In this document: one piece after another, positions 17,376 through 26,137 of the stretch | How positions within the stretch are numbered: the first letter of the stretch is position 1 | How the letters are laid out: each line of letters begins with the position of its first letter | Source: Sphingomonas chungangi | GTDB taxonomy: Bacteria; Pseudomonadota; Alphaproteobacteria; Sphingomonadales; Sphingomonadaceae | Direction: 5' to 3' | DNA: 64,000 nucleotides | Assembly: GCF_013778325.1 (NCBI RefSeq) | Contig: NZ_JACEIB010000025.1 | Coordinates: 1-64,000 of the forward strand | The notes under the pieces: generated by a model | Told to the model about the DNA's origin: nothing | Databases searched by the model: none | The model's input: only the letters and a program-made list of their open reading frames with translations | Position numbers and translations under genes: made by a program

Positions 17376-18386
17376 GTGGCGAACGTTCCGGACATCGATC
17401 TCAACCTGCTGCGGCTTCTCGACATGCTGTATGTCGAGCGCAGCGTGACGCGCGCGGCCGAGCGGCTGTTTCTCACCCCTTCCGCGGTCAGCCACGCGCT
17501 CCGCCGACTACGCAGGCTGTTCGACGACGAATTGTTCATACGGGGCGCCGGCGGCATGATCCCGACCGCACGGGCCCACGAAGCGGCACAGCATCTGAAG
17601 AGCCTGCTTCCGAAGCTGCACGAAGTCATTCAGACACCGCGCTTCGATCCGGCCATGAGCGAGAAGATGTTCGCGGTCGCCTGCGTGCCCTATCTCACCT
17701 CGATATTCGTGCCGGGGCTGGCTGCCGCGCTGTCCCGCACGGCGCCGAACGTCGGGATCGACATCCGGCTTCTTCACGATGCGATGGCGGATGATATCGA
17801 AAGCGGAGCGCTCGATCTGGCGTTCGGAAACTTTCGGAAAGTTCCCCGGCGCCTGTGCGTCGAGGAGCTGTTCCGGGATGCCTATGTGTGGGTGATCGGC
17901 GAGGGCAATCCGCGCGCGCCGGCGTACCTCGATACCGCGACGATAGGCGCATTACCGCATGTCGAACTCAATCTCGAGTCCGCCGCGCCGCATCCCGACG
18001 AGAATTACGATGCGCGGCAGGGCCTGGAGCGGCTCGTCATACAGAACAACCTGTCAACCGTCGATCGCGCACTGAACAAGGCCGGGCTAGCCCGCATCGC
18101 ACGGTTCAAGGCGCCGGACTCAATCGCGGCGATGGCGATCGCCGCCCGCACCGACGCCGTCGCGTTGATCCCGTCCCGGGCTGCCGCAACTTTCGCCCGG
18201 CGCTTCGGGCTCGCCGTTCACCCCTCGCCCTTCCCGGTCGAGCCTCTGGTGATCCAGATGCTCTACCACCGCGACCTGACCGCGCGGCCCGCAACGTCCT
18301 GGCTCCTCGATCAGGTACGCTCCGGCGTGGCATCCTTCCTGCTGGAAGGCGATGGCTCGCGAGACCGCGAGGTCAGCTCCCCGTGA
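17376..18386 (+). CDS. LysR-family transcriptional regulator
   Basis: A 336-residue regulator. The N-terminal winged helix-turn-helix is complete (DLNLLRLLDMLYVERSVTRA, then LTPSAVSHALRRLRRLFDDE), and the substrate-binding domain follows, of the NodD/PhnS-like type (DLAFGNFRKVP...LCVEELF). It starts at a GTG and is divergent from the P450 gene across a 118-base gap, the usual LysR layout for controlling the divergent neighbour. At its end it overlaps the convergent enoyl-CoA hydratase gene by 14 bases. The inducer is unknown. Confidence 0.9.
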   Translation: MANVPDIDLNLLRLLDMLYVERSVTRAAERLFLTPSAVSHALRRLRRLFDDELFIRGAGGMIPTARAHEAAQHLKSLLPKLHEVIQTPRFDPAMSEKMFAVACVPYLTSIFVPGLAAALSRTAPNVGIDIRLLHDAMADDIESGALDLAFGNFRKVPRRLCVEELFRDAYVWVIGEGNPRAPAYLDTATIGALPHVELNLESAAPHPDENYDARQGLERLVIQNNLSTVDRALNKAGLARIARFKAPDSIAAMAIAARTDAVALIPSRAAATFARRFGLAVHPSPFPVEPLVIQMLYHRDLTARPATSWLLDQVRSGVASFLLEGDGSRDREVSSP

Positions 18387-19185
18387 AATTGGGAGTCCGT
18401 CTCTCCATGAAAGCCTTCGAGCCTTCGCGAGCATCATTGGACCGGAGCAGCACCTTAATGCCGGCGTCCTCGATCGCGAAGGCATCGACGATGCTGCGAC
18501 CGGAGGCTTCCATCATCGCTTCCTTGGCCTTGCGCATCGCCAACGGCGAGTTGCGCGACATCCGTTCCGCAAGAACCCGCGCGGTGTGCTCGACCTCGGC
18601 GGCTGGCACGACGCGGTTCACGAGTCCCATCCGCAGGGCATCCTCCGCACTGACGGTATCGCCGACCAGCAGGATTTCCGCTGCCCACGCGCTCGGGATC
18701 TGGCGGGACACGCGGGCGACGCCGCCAGCGGCGGGTATCAGCCCACGCTGAACCTCGAGCAGGCCCATCGTGCTGTCGTCGGCGATGATCCGGAGATCGC
18801 AGGCGAGCGCCAGCTCCATCCCCCCCGCCACGATCGCGCCGCGCATGGCACCGATGACGGGAATGTGGAAGCCGGTGCCGCGCAGCATCGCGCGGTTGAG
18901 AATTTTGGGCTCGGCCAGCATGGCCTCATCCCATTCGTCCTCCGCAGGGCGGGCGCGGGTCAGCAGGGGGGTCAGGCGGCCGAGATCGGCGCCGGCGCAG
19001 AAGGTCTTGTCCCCCCTGCCCCGCAGAAGCACTACCCGGACGGTCGGATCGGCCTCGATCTCCTCCCAGGCGCGTGCGAGGCGGACGATCATCTCGGGAT
19101 TGAGCGCGTTGCGCTTTTCGGGCCGGTTCAGCACCACCTCGGCGATGCCAGCCTCGCGGGTGAAAAGGATCGGCGCCTCGCTCAC
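18373..19185 (-). CDS. enoyl-CoA hydratase/isomerase (crotonase family)
   Basis: A 270-residue crotonase-fold enzyme expected to hydrate an enoyl-CoA. The oxyanion-hole segments FCAGADL (about residue 62) and GAIVAGGMELALACDLRI are present, and both positions used for catalytic glutamates are occupied (Glu124 in GGMELAL, Glu144 in GLLEVQRG). It starts at a GTG overlapping the stop of the DUF35 gene by four bases and is the last gene of the operon that begins with the acyl-CoA synthetase at 25155. Substrate unknown. Confidence 0.9.
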   Translation of the reverse strand: MSEAPILFTREAGIAEVVLNRPEKRNALNPEMIVRLARAWEEIEADPTVRVVLLRGRGDKTFCAGADLGRLTPLLTRARPAEDEWDEAMLAEPKILNRAMLRGTGFHIPVIGAMRGAIVAGGMELALACDLRIIADDSTMGLLEVQRGLIPAAGGVARVSRQIPSAWAAEILLVGDTVSAEDALRMGLVNRVVPAAEVEHTARVLAERMSRNSPLAMRKAKEAMMEASGRSIVDAFAIEDAGIKVLLRSNDAREGSKAFMERRTPNFTGS

Positions 19186-19589
19186 GCCGCCTTCTCCGCC
19201 CAGACATAGGAGAATTCTGGATCGACGACCTCGGCGCGGAGCAGGATCGGCTGCCCGATCGAGACGTCGCCCGGCTTCAAATCTGTCCTGGCGACGAGCC
19301 TCGGACCCTCCGCCGTCTCGGCGACGATGGTGACGTAAGGCACCCGATCCTTCCATGCCGATTCGACGGAGAAATGCGAGACCGTGAAGGAGTGGACCTC
19401 GGCCTTCCCGCTGACCGGATCGAAGCTGTAATTCTCGGATGCGCAATGGGGGCAGTAATATCGTGCCGGATGAGTCCACCGGCCGCAGTCGCCGCAATGC
19501 TGGAGGCAAAGCTGGCCAGCTCCGGCGGTCGCCTCGAAGAATGCGAGATCGAGATCGTCCGGCTGAACCTTCGGCTTGGTGCTGCTCAT
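19182..19589 (-). CDS. DUF35 (OB-fold/zinc-ribbon) acyl-CoA-binding partner protein
   Basis: A 135-residue protein with a rubredoxin-like zinc ribbon (Cys32, Cys35, Cys46, Cys49) followed by an OB fold (KAEVHSFTVSHFSVESAW and on). DUF35 proteins work as obligate partners of thiolase-like enzymes, for example the Ltp2-ChsH2 aldolase of steroid side-chain cleavage, where the DUF35 chain binds the CoA ester. Its ATG shares one base with the stop of the thiolase-like gene directly upstream, which fits a two-subunit complex. The hydratase gene overlaps its end. Confidence 0.9.
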   Translation of the reverse strand: MSSTKPKVQPDDLDLAFFEATAGAGQLCLQHCGDCGRWTHPARYYCPHCASENYSFDPVSGKAEVHSFTVSHFSVESAWKDRVPYVTIVAETAEGPRLVARTDLKPGDVSIGQPILLRAEVVDPEFSYVWAEKAA

Positions 19590-20767
19590 CAGGCCCCCCT
19601 TCCCAAAATCGCGATCGTGCCGTCGCCGAGATCGCCATAGCCGGTGACGAGCCCGATCTCGCAATCGGCGACCTGCGCCCGACCGGCGTCGTGGCGGAGC
19701 TGGCGAACCGCCTCGACGATATGGTTCATCCCCCAGCAGTGACCCTGCGACATCAGGCCGCCATGGGTATTGAGCGGATAACGGCCGCCCAGCTCGATCT
19801 TGCCGTCCTTGACGAAATCGGCGGCGCCACCGCGCTCGGCATAGCCAAGCGCCTCAAGTTCGAGCAGCGCGACATAGGTGAAGCAATCATAGACCTGGAG
19901 GAAATCCATATCCTGAGGCTTGACGCCAGCCATCGCGAACGCGCGCGGCGCAGCATAATCGAGGCCGAGTTTGAGCATGTCCGTACGATTGACGAGCTCG
20001 TCAGGGCGATTGGGGTGACCCTCCGCGCCACCGAGGAACATTACCGGCCGGTGCGCCAGATCCCTTGCGCGTTCGGCAGAGGTCACCACGATCGCTGCGG
20101 CGCAGTCGGTCTCCACGCAGCAATCACCCTTGCGGAGCGGTTCGGTGATGAACGGCGTCGCCAGATACTCGTCCATCGTCAGCGGCCGGTCGCGCATCAA
20201 TGCCTTGTCGTTGAGCTGCGCGTGCTTGCGGCAAGCGACGGCGATGGCGCCGGCTGCCTCGGGCGGCACGTTATAGTGCTTTACGTAGCGCTGGAGATAG
20301 AGCGCATACCACCAAGGCGCCGAACGGAGGCCATATGGCGCGTAATAGTTCTTCACGGTCTCGAAAAAGGCCGCCGAGAAACGGCGTTTGTTGGGCCGCG
20401 CGTCGGGCCGTGGACGAAGCGCGGAATAACCGTTCCAGCCGATTGGCACGAGCACGGTGGTCGCCAGGCCGGCCGCGATCGCCATGCTGGCGTTGATCAA
20501 ACCCGCCACCGGGCTTGCACCGCCCATTTGCGGGCAGGCGGTGTAACGAATTTCGGGCACGCCGAGATGCGCACCGATCTCGTCCCACGCAACAAAGCCC
20601 GGGGGCGGGATGATGCCGTCGATGTCGGACGGCTTCAGCCCGGCATCGCGGATGGCGTCCATGCTCGCCTTCAGCACCATCTGGAGAATGGACTGGTCGG
20701 TTCCGCGATAATAGCCGAACTCGCCGATCCCGACGATGGCGGCCTTCCCCGAAAGACTGGACGACAT
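19589..20767 (-). CDS. thiolase-like protein, probably an Ltp2-type retro-aldolase
   Basis: A 392-residue thiolase-fold protein (IVGIGEFGYYRGTDQSIL at the start, NTHGGLMSQGHCWGMNHIVE near the end). The nucleophilic cysteine of true thiolases is not seen in its usual place (CPQMGGASPVAG), and the C-terminal GHPxG motif reads GHCWG. This pattern is shared by lipid-transfer-protein-like aldolases that split beta-hydroxyacyl-CoA without free CoA. It is coupled to the DUF35 gene at 19182-19589, the expected partner. Retro-aldolase is an inference; a degradative thiolase remains possible. Confidence 0.8.
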   Translation of the reverse strand: MSSSLSGKAAIVGIGEFGYYRGTDQSILQMVLKASMDAIRDAGLKPSDIDGIIPPPGFVAWDEIGAHLGVPEIRYTACPQMGGASPVAGLINASMAIAAGLATTVLVPIGWNGYSALRPRPDARPNKRRFSAAFFETVKNYYAPYGLRSAPWWYALYLQRYVKHYNVPPEAAGAIAVACRKHAQLNDKALMRDRPLTMDEYLATPFITEPLRKGDCCVETDCAAAIVVTSAERARDLAHRPVMFLGGAEGHPNRPDELVNRTDMLKLGLDYAAPRAFAMAGVKPQDMDFLQVYDCFTYVALLELEALGYAERGGAADFVKDGKIELGGRYPLNTHGGLMSQGHCWGMNHIVEAVRQLRHDAGRAQVADCEIGLVTGYGDLGDGTIAILGRGA

Positions 20768-20777
20768 TTTGCAACCC

Positions 20778-21230
20778 TCAGATCAGCTCGAAGGAGAAGT
20801 CCGTGATCCGGCCCTTGGGCTCGTCGACGAACTTGACCCGGACGCGCGGCAGCGTGTTGAGCTTCTGTGCGGCGGCTTCGATGTCGCTGAGATCGAGGCC
20901 ATGGACGAGATTGATGAGCGCGGTGTCAGCGCCGTCCAGCGTCACGTACGCCATCACGATCGGCGGTGCGGGAAGCCCCGGAAAAGCCGTAGTGATGATC
21001 GTGAACGTCTCCAGCGTGCCTTCCGGTCCCACTTCCTTCCATTCGTCGGTGGGCGCCATGCAGGTGTCGCAATAGGCCCGGGCCGGCACGAGCAGCCGTT
21101 TGCACTTGGTGCAGCGGGTGCCCATGATCCGCTGATTTTCGCGAAGCTCATGGAAAAAGCGGCTGGCGCTCTCCCCGGCGAAGTAGGTGTAGTTGAAGGC
21201 CCATTTGCCCTCGATCGTGACGAGATCCAT
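20778..21230 (-). CDS. second DUF35 (OB-fold/zinc-ribbon) protein
   Basis: A 150-residue protein with the same zinc-ribbon plus OB-fold layout as the DUF35 protein at 19182 (Cys40, Cys43, Cys54, Cys57, then TLETFTIITTAFPGLPAPPI). It lies 12 bases after the thiolase-like gene at 21243-22403 and 10 bases before the one at 19589-20767, so it could pair with either. Its N-terminal extension (KWAFNYTYFAGESASRFFHE) differs from the first copy, suggesting a distinct partner. Confidence 0.9.
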   Translation of the reverse strand: MDLVTIEGKWAFNYTYFAGESASRFFHELRENQRIMGTRCTKCKRLLVPARAYCDTCMAPTDEWKEVGPEGTLETFTIITTAFPGLPAPPIVMAYVTLDGADTALINLVHGLDLSDIEAAAQKLNTLPRVRVKFVDEPKGRITDFSFELI

Positions 21231-21242
21231 GATCGACTTCCT

Positions 21243-22403
21243 TCAAGCAGCCTGGCGCTTGCCGAGCACGCAGACGGTAGAGAATTGGGTGGCGCCGCCC
21301 TGCCCCGTGGCGACGGCGCGATCGACGTCCGCAACTTGCCGTTCGCCCGCCATGTCGCGGACCTGCAGGGCGGCCTCGGCAATCCGGACCATCGCGGTGG
21401 CGCTTACGGGGTTGGCGCCCTGCGGACCGCCTGAAGGGTTGATGACGGGCAGCCGCGGATCGGTGAACTGGTCCTCGACGAAGCGGGGGCCGCCTTCGGC
21501 CGTGCAGAAGCCGAGCGCGGGATATGCCATCGCCTCGGCGCTGGAAAACGCCGAATAGAGTTCCACCGCGCGTAGCTGCTCACGCGGACGATCGACGCCG
21601 GCATCCGCATAGGCGCGCTTCGCCGCGAGCTTCAGCGATAGCAGATCGACCAGGGTCGCTTCGGGGCGGTGGATACGGTCGCCCATCGCATAGCTGTCGG
21701 TGATGGACGAAGCGCCCTGGATCCAGGCCGGCGTCCGGCTGCCGACCATATCCTTGTCGACCAGCACCATCGCGCAGGCGCCTTCGGACATCGGGCAGGC
21801 CTCGTATCGATGGATAGGCCATGCGAGCATCGGCGAATCCAGCACGTCCTGCGGGCTGATATCCTTGTGGAGGTGCGCGAGCGGATTCTTGAGCGCGTTG
21901 CGAAACGATCGCGATGCGATCTGCGCCCAATGCATCGCAGTATAGCCGTAGAGCCGCATCAGCATCGACGCGCGCAGTGCCGCCATGGTGATGGTGGTGA
22001 GCGGGAAGTCCTTTTCGTAGACCGGATCGAAGATGGTGTTGAACACCTGTTGCGACGAGGTCGCCTGCCCCATCCGCTCCAGGCCTACGACGAGCACGGC
22101 ACGCGCTCTCTTGGACTTCACGAAGGTGTTGCCGGCAAAAACGGTCGAAGATCCGGTGACGCCGCCGGTGTTGATCCTGAGGAACGGCTTGCCGAAGCCC
22201 AGCATGGCCGTCCGTTCGACCGAAGCCTCACCGGCGAGCGCATCAGGTGCCACACCGGAGATCACCATGTCGATGCCGTCAATGTCCATGTCGGCGTCTT
22301 CGAGCGCGAGGCGGGCGGCCTCCCAGATCAGCTCGCGCGAGCTTTTGTCGGGGAAGGATCGGCGATAGCCGGTCTGGCCGACTCCGATGATGGCGACGCT
22401 CAT
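21243..22403 (-). CDS. thiolase-like / SCP-x-type protein
   Basis: A 386-residue thiolase-fold protein. The N-terminal domain (MSVAIIGVGQTGYRR, RINTGGVTGSSTVFAG) and the C-terminal INPSGGPQGANPVSATAMVR segment match the SCP-x/lipid-transfer branch. In the place of the acylated Cys there is a Gly/Ser-rich loop, so it may be an aldolase or a non-catalytic partner. Four-base overlap with the preceding thiolase-like gene and a 12-base gap to the following DUF35 gene show an operon. Confidence 0.8.
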   Translation of the reverse strand: MSVAIIGVGQTGYRRSFPDKSSRELIWEAARLALEDADMDIDGIDMVISGVAPDALAGEASVERTAMLGFGKPFLRINTGGVTGSSTVFAGNTFVKSKRARAVLVVGLERMGQATSSQQVFNTIFDPVYEKDFPLTTITMAALRASMLMRLYGYTAMHWAQIASRSFRNALKNPLAHLHKDISPQDVLDSPMLAWPIHRYEACPMSEGACAMVLVDKDMVGSRTPAWIQGASSITDSYAMGDRIHRPEATLVDLLSLKLAAKRAYADAGVDRPREQLRAVELYSAFSSAEAMAYPALGFCTAEGGPRFVEDQFTDPRLPVINPSGGPQGANPVSATAMVRIAEAALQVRDMAGERQVADVDRAVATGQGGATQFSTVCVLGKRQAA

Positions 22404-23476
22404 GCGGCCTCCAGGATGATGACGGTGTGTGTCTGCGCGGCGGTGACGCTGAGACCCGACGCCAGCGCGGTGCGGGGTTTTCCCTGCTGAATCGTGCCGG
22501 CTCGGCCTTGCAGCTGCAGCGTCGCCTCGACGATCCGCGCCAGGCCCATGGCGGGAACACCGTAGCCGGCCGCGCTACCGCCCGAGGGATTGCAGCGCGG
22601 ATTCTCGGCGAGCGCACGCATGCCCTGCCCCTTGGGCGCGAGACCGATCGCTTCGAGGGCGATCGCCTCGTCATAAAGGGTCATGCCGTCGATTTCGAAG
22701 AGGTCGATGTCGCCGACGTCGAGCTTCGCCTCGGCAAGCGCGCGCTCGGCCGCACGCCGCAATGCAGGGGCCTGCGCAAGCCCACGATCGCCCAGCCAAT
22801 AGGGTTCGGACGACAGGCCCATGCCGCGCAGCTTCACCCCGGAAGGCTTGCCCGAGATCACCACCGCGGCGACCGCGTCGGCCCAGAGCGGAAGATGCTC
22901 GTCGCGCAGAGGATAGGCCGGAGTGGAGCGGCGCCCGCCAGCGTGAAGCGCGCGGGGATTGGCACGCGCAGCTGCGCCGCGCCTGGCCTGCGCGGCGGCA
23001 GCCGCACCGTCGTCTCCACCGTCGATCCGCCATCTTTGCGCGTTCAGCGCCGAAACATGGAGTTCCTCGAGCCCGAGCGGCGCCATGAAGATGCGATCGA
23101 ACAGGCTGCGCGAAAGCTCCTCGACATCGTGCTCCGATGCGCGTCCCCAGGCCGCCACGATCGTGCGTTCGGACTCGCCGGCCTCGATCCGGGCGACAGC
23201 GGCCGCGAAGGCGCCCGCGCCATCGTCCGAGTAACGCACCTCGTCGCGCAGATAGGCACCGGCGGCCGGCGCGGTTACCATGCTCGAGAGCGAGCGCCCA
23301 TCGACCAGATCCTGCGCGGCGAGCACGACCGAGTCGATGCCGTCATAGCCCTGGCCGGCATCATCGACCGCCTTGCTCACGGTATCGTAGATCAGCTCCA
23401 TGAGGTTGCGACGGGAATCGGCCCAGCTGAGCTCGATCGCCGCTCCCTCGATATAGACACCATCGACGTTGACCAT
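22400..23476 (-). CDS. shortened thiolase-like protein
   Basis: A 358-residue relative of the two thiolase-fold neighbours. The C-terminal NPSGGSAAGYGVPAMGLARI matches the SCP-x C-domain, and the N-terminal part (DSVVLAAQDLVDGRSLSSMV) is recognisable but weakly conserved. A run of Ala/Arg around residue 170 lengthens the linker. Without a visible catalytic Cys it may form a hetero-oligomer with the next gene, which overlaps it by four bases. ATG 23476 has GGAAG seven bases before it; ATG 23494 is the alternative start. Confidence 0.75.
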   Translation of the reverse strand: MVNVDGVYIEGAAIELSWADSRRNLMELIYDTVSKAVDDAGQGYDGIDSVVLAAQDLVDGRSLSSMVTAPAAGAYLRDEVRYSDDGAGAFAAAVARIEAGESERTIVAAWGRASEHDVEELSRSLFDRIFMAPLGLEELHVSALNAQRWRIDGGDDGAAAAAQARRGAAARANPRALHAGGRRSTPAYPLRDEHLPLWADAVAAVVISGKPSGVKLRGMGLSSEPYWLGDRGLAQAPALRRAAERALAEAKLDVGDIDLFEIDGMTLYDEAIALEAIGLAPKGQGMRALAENPRCNPSGGSAAGYGVPAMGLARIVEATLQLQGRAGTIQQGKPRTALASGLSVTAAQTHTVIILEAA

Positions 23477-23526
23477 CGCCGCGCTTCCTTCCATTCCAAT
23501 CTTCTAGGCCGTTCGGTTTGCCGCGA

Positions 23527-25155
23527 TCACGCCGCCGACGCCGGCTCGGTGCCGGTTTGTTTGGCCATCACCGCGTCCCGGATCAGCCTGAGGTCCGGCT
23601 TGCCGTTGGGAAGCCGCGGGATCGCCTCGACGAAATGGACCTGCCGAGGTGCCTTGTAGGCGGCGATGCGCGACTTCACGTGTTCGACAATATCGTCCCG
23701 GCCGGGCCGGGTCGCGGAACGTGCCTCGACCATCGCGACAATCGACTGGCCGAAACGCGGATCCGGCACGCCGATCACGACGGCATCGGCCAGATCCGGA
23801 TGGGCCTTCAGCACGATCTCGACCTCTTCCGGGAAGACCTTCTCGCCCCCGGTATTGATGCATTCCGATCCGCGCCCGATCAGCGTGACCGTGCCGTCCG
23901 TCTCGACCGTCGCCCAATCGCCCGGCACCACGTAGCGCTGGCCGTCGATGATGCGGAACGTCCCCGCCGTCTTCTGCGGATCGTTGTAATAACCGATCGG
24001 CTGGCGTCCTCCGATCGCGAGCAAGCCGCGCTCGCCAGATCCGGGCACAACGTCGCGACCATCCTCGGTGACGACGCGCGTGTGGGACTTCGCCTTGAAC
24101 GAGGCGGTTCGCGTCGACTTGCCCGCTGCCGTGATCGAACGGCCGAGCGACATGGTTTCGGACGAACCGAACACATCGGCGATCGCGACATCGGGGAGAT
24201 GACGCAAAATACCCTGCTTGATCTCGGCGCTGAATACGACCCCGCTCGAGATGATGGTCCGGAGCGATGACAGGTCCCAGCGGTCGCGCCCCCTGTCCAG
24301 AGTCTCCAGCACGGGGCGGGCGAAGGCATCGCCGACCCACATCAGGGTCGCGACCTGGTCGCGGTCGATCGTGTCGAGAAGATCTTCGGCCTTGAAGCCG
24401 CGCTCGCGCAGATGCGATATCGCGCCGCCCCGAGACAGGGTCATGAAGCAGGTGAGCAAGCCTGCCCCGTGCATGAGCGGGCCGGCGGACAGATGCGCCC
24501 GGCCGTTCCGCGAAATCTTCGACGCCAGGAAGGCCATGTCGGCTTCCTCGGGAAAGGAATCGCCATTTTCGGTGTTAAGGCGGAGGAAGAGGTCCTCCTG
24601 TCGCCACGCGACACCCTTGGGCAAACCCGTCGTGCCGCCGGTGTAGAGGAGCAGCACGTCGTCACCCGACACCGGCCATGGACGCCAATCTGCCCTCGCC
24701 GGCGTCTCCGCCACCAACTCGTAGGGCACCGCCCAGGAAGGGCAAGGCCCGCTGCCGTCATCGACCCACAGCCAGCGTTTCACGCGCGATACGCGAGTAC
24801 GAACCGCCTCGATCGTTGCCGCGAACGCGCCGTGGAACACGACACAAGCAACATCGCCATTGTTCCATAGATAGTCGAGCTCGTCTGGCCCGTACCGATA
24901 ATTGGTGTTGAGCGGCACGAAGCCGCCTCGAAAGCATGCCAGCGTGGATTCGAGATATTCGACGCAATTGAAGAGATATTGCGCGACCTTGTCCTGCCGC
25001 ACGAGGCCAGCATCCACGAGACAGGCGGCTATCGAAGTCGCCCGCCGGTCGAGATCCCGCCAGATCCGTTTCCGATCACCCTGGATGAGCGCTACCGCAT
25101 CCGGAATCTGGCGCGCCACCTCGGCATAGATGTCGGAGAAATTCCAACTGCCCAT
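23527..25155 (-). CDS. acyl-CoA synthetase (AMP-forming, FadD-like)
   Basis: A 542-residue ANL-superfamily ligase that activates a carboxylate to its CoA ester with ATP. The P-loop LLLYTGGTTGLPKGV, the hinge region GDWATVETDGTVTLIGRGSE, INTGGEKVFPEEVE and the C-terminal catalytic lysine context PRLPNGKPD are all intact. It is the first gene of the operon running to the hydratase at 18373, and a copy of the shared 22-bp operator lies 61 bases before its ATG. The closest functional analogues are steroid-acid ligases, but the substrate is not determined. Confidence 0.92.
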   Translation of the reverse strand: MGSWNFSDIYAEVARQIPDAVALIQGDRKRIWRDLDRRATSIAACLVDAGLVRQDKVAQYLFNCVEYLESTLACFRGGFVPLNTNYRYGPDELDYLWNNGDVACVVFHGAFAATIEAVRTRVSRVKRWLWVDDGSGPCPSWAVPYELVAETPARADWRPWPVSGDDVLLLYTGGTTGLPKGVAWRQEDLFLRLNTENGDSFPEEADMAFLASKISRNGRAHLSAGPLMHGAGLLTCFMTLSRGGAISHLRERGFKAEDLLDTIDRDQVATLMWVGDAFARPVLETLDRGRDRWDLSSLRTIISSGVVFSAEIKQGILRHLPDVAIADVFGSSETMSLGRSITAAGKSTRTASFKAKSHTRVVTEDGRDVVPGSGERGLLAIGGRQPIGYYNDPQKTAGTFRIIDGQRYVVPGDWATVETDGTVTLIGRGSECINTGGEKVFPEEVEIVLKAHPDLADAVVIGVPDPRFGQSIVAMVEARSATRPGRDDIVEHVKSRIAAYKAPRQVHFVEAIPRLPNGKPDLRLIRDAVMAKQTGTEPASAA

Positions 25156-25216
25156 TGCCCTCTCCTTGCGCCGTTATGAGCGTTCGATTCGCTCTAGCCT
25201 GATTCGAAATTCATCG

Positions 25217-25238
25217 TCAACGTTGATGTCGAAATTGA
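25217..25238. promoter_or_regulatory. putative TetR operator, copy 1 (before the acyl-CoA synthetase)
   Basis: A 22-bp imperfect palindrome starting TCAAC, with ATGT and GA in the middle and ending TTGA. The same 14 fixed positions occur at three other places in the window, each before the first gene of a minus-strand operon. This copy lies 61 bases upstream of the acyl-CoA synthetase ATG, in the 93-base gap after the cyclase gene. Confidence 0.7.
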
Positions 25239-25248
25239 ATATCGTTTT

Positions 25249-26121
25249 TCAGCAGATGGCGACCGGAGTGACCGGGCTGCCGACGCCGCCCTTGATTGCC
25301 AGGGGCGCGATCACGAGCATCACGGCGCGCGGCGCCAAGCTGGCGAGCGCCTCGAGATCGAGCAGCTCGGCCAGATAGACGCCGTTGTCCCGCGTGACGG
25401 CGATATGCAGCGGCATCGCGCAATCCGGATCGCGCGATGGCATCACCTCAACCGCGATGTTGTCGGCGGCGACCAGCGCGATGCCGGAGCGGACGATCCA
25501 GTCCGCGCAATCGTGATGCAGGCCGGCGGTCGCATTCTTGCCCGCGGCGCCCGCACGCCATGCCCTGAGCCATCCTGTCCGGATAAGCAGCGCGTCGCCG
25601 GGCTCAGGCGCGATGCCGCCCGCCGCGATCCGCGCTTCCAGATCGGCCGAATGGATGGCGCGGTCCGGTGCGAAGTCGGGATCGTCGCCGAAATCGACGA
25701 AGAGCGCGCGCGTGGCGACGGCGCCGAGCTTATCGATGCCGCATCGCGCCGCACCCCGGCTGGTGACGTCGGTGGCGCGGAAGCCGTTGTACATCGTCCC
25801 GTCGCGCCAGACGTGCGCGAGCGCATCGATATGCGTGGCGCCGTGGGTGGGAAGCATGATCACATCGTCGGAGAAGCCGTAGCCTGCCCGCTCGGGCAGC
25901 CCCGCAGCATAGTCTCCTCCATGCCTCGTCATGAAATGCTGCGGCGCCGCCCGCATCTCGACGCCGGCGCCGCGATCGTTGTTGAGGATCGGCATGGCGA
26001 GCGGTACCACGCGCCCGTTCCCTGCGGCGGCGATGCCGCGCAAGGTGGCGGCCGCGTCGATCAGATTGGCGGCTCCGCGCTCGTCTCCGGCACCGAAACG
26101 GCTCGCTGTTCGCTGTTCCAT
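25249..26121 (-). CDS. cyclase-family metal-dependent hydrolase
   Basis: A 290-residue protein of the cyclase/kynurenine-formamidase family. The metal-binding signature HGATHIDALAH places His93, His97, Asp99 and His103 correctly. Members hydrolyse amide or ester bonds or open rings; in ring-degradation clusters they can act as C-C or lactone hydrolases. It is the last gene of the operon that starts with the FAD monooxygenase at 33944, 16 bases after the acyl-CoA dehydrogenase. ATG 26121 opens the conserved part; upstream codons in this frame overlap the previous gene. Confidence 0.85.
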   Translation of the reverse strand: MEQRTASRFGAGDERGAANLIDAAATLRGIAAAGNGRVVPLAMPILNNDRGAGVEMRAAPQHFMTRHGGDYAAGLPERAGYGFSDDVIMLPTHGATHIDALAHVWRDGTMYNGFRATDVTSRGAARCGIDKLGAVATRALFVDFGDDPDFAPDRAIHSADLEARIAAGGIAPEPGDALLIRTGWLRAWRAGAAGKNATAGLHHDCADWIVRSGIALVAADNIAVEVMPSRDPDCAMPLHIAVTRDNGVYLAELLDLEALASLAPRAVMLVIAPLAIKGGVGSPVTPVAIC

Positions 26122-26137
26122 GAGGCCTTTCCCGCTC

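Noticed and set aside
17258-17629. N-terminal extension of the P450 by up to 124 codons
   Set aside because: It would overlap the divergent LysR gene; the P450 fold and a good ribosome binding site begin at 17257.
19186-19638. Upstream extension of the enoyl-CoA hydratase frame
   Set aside because: It runs antisense-free through the DUF35 gene in another frame; the GTG at 19185 overlapping the DUF35 stop gives the normal crotonase length.
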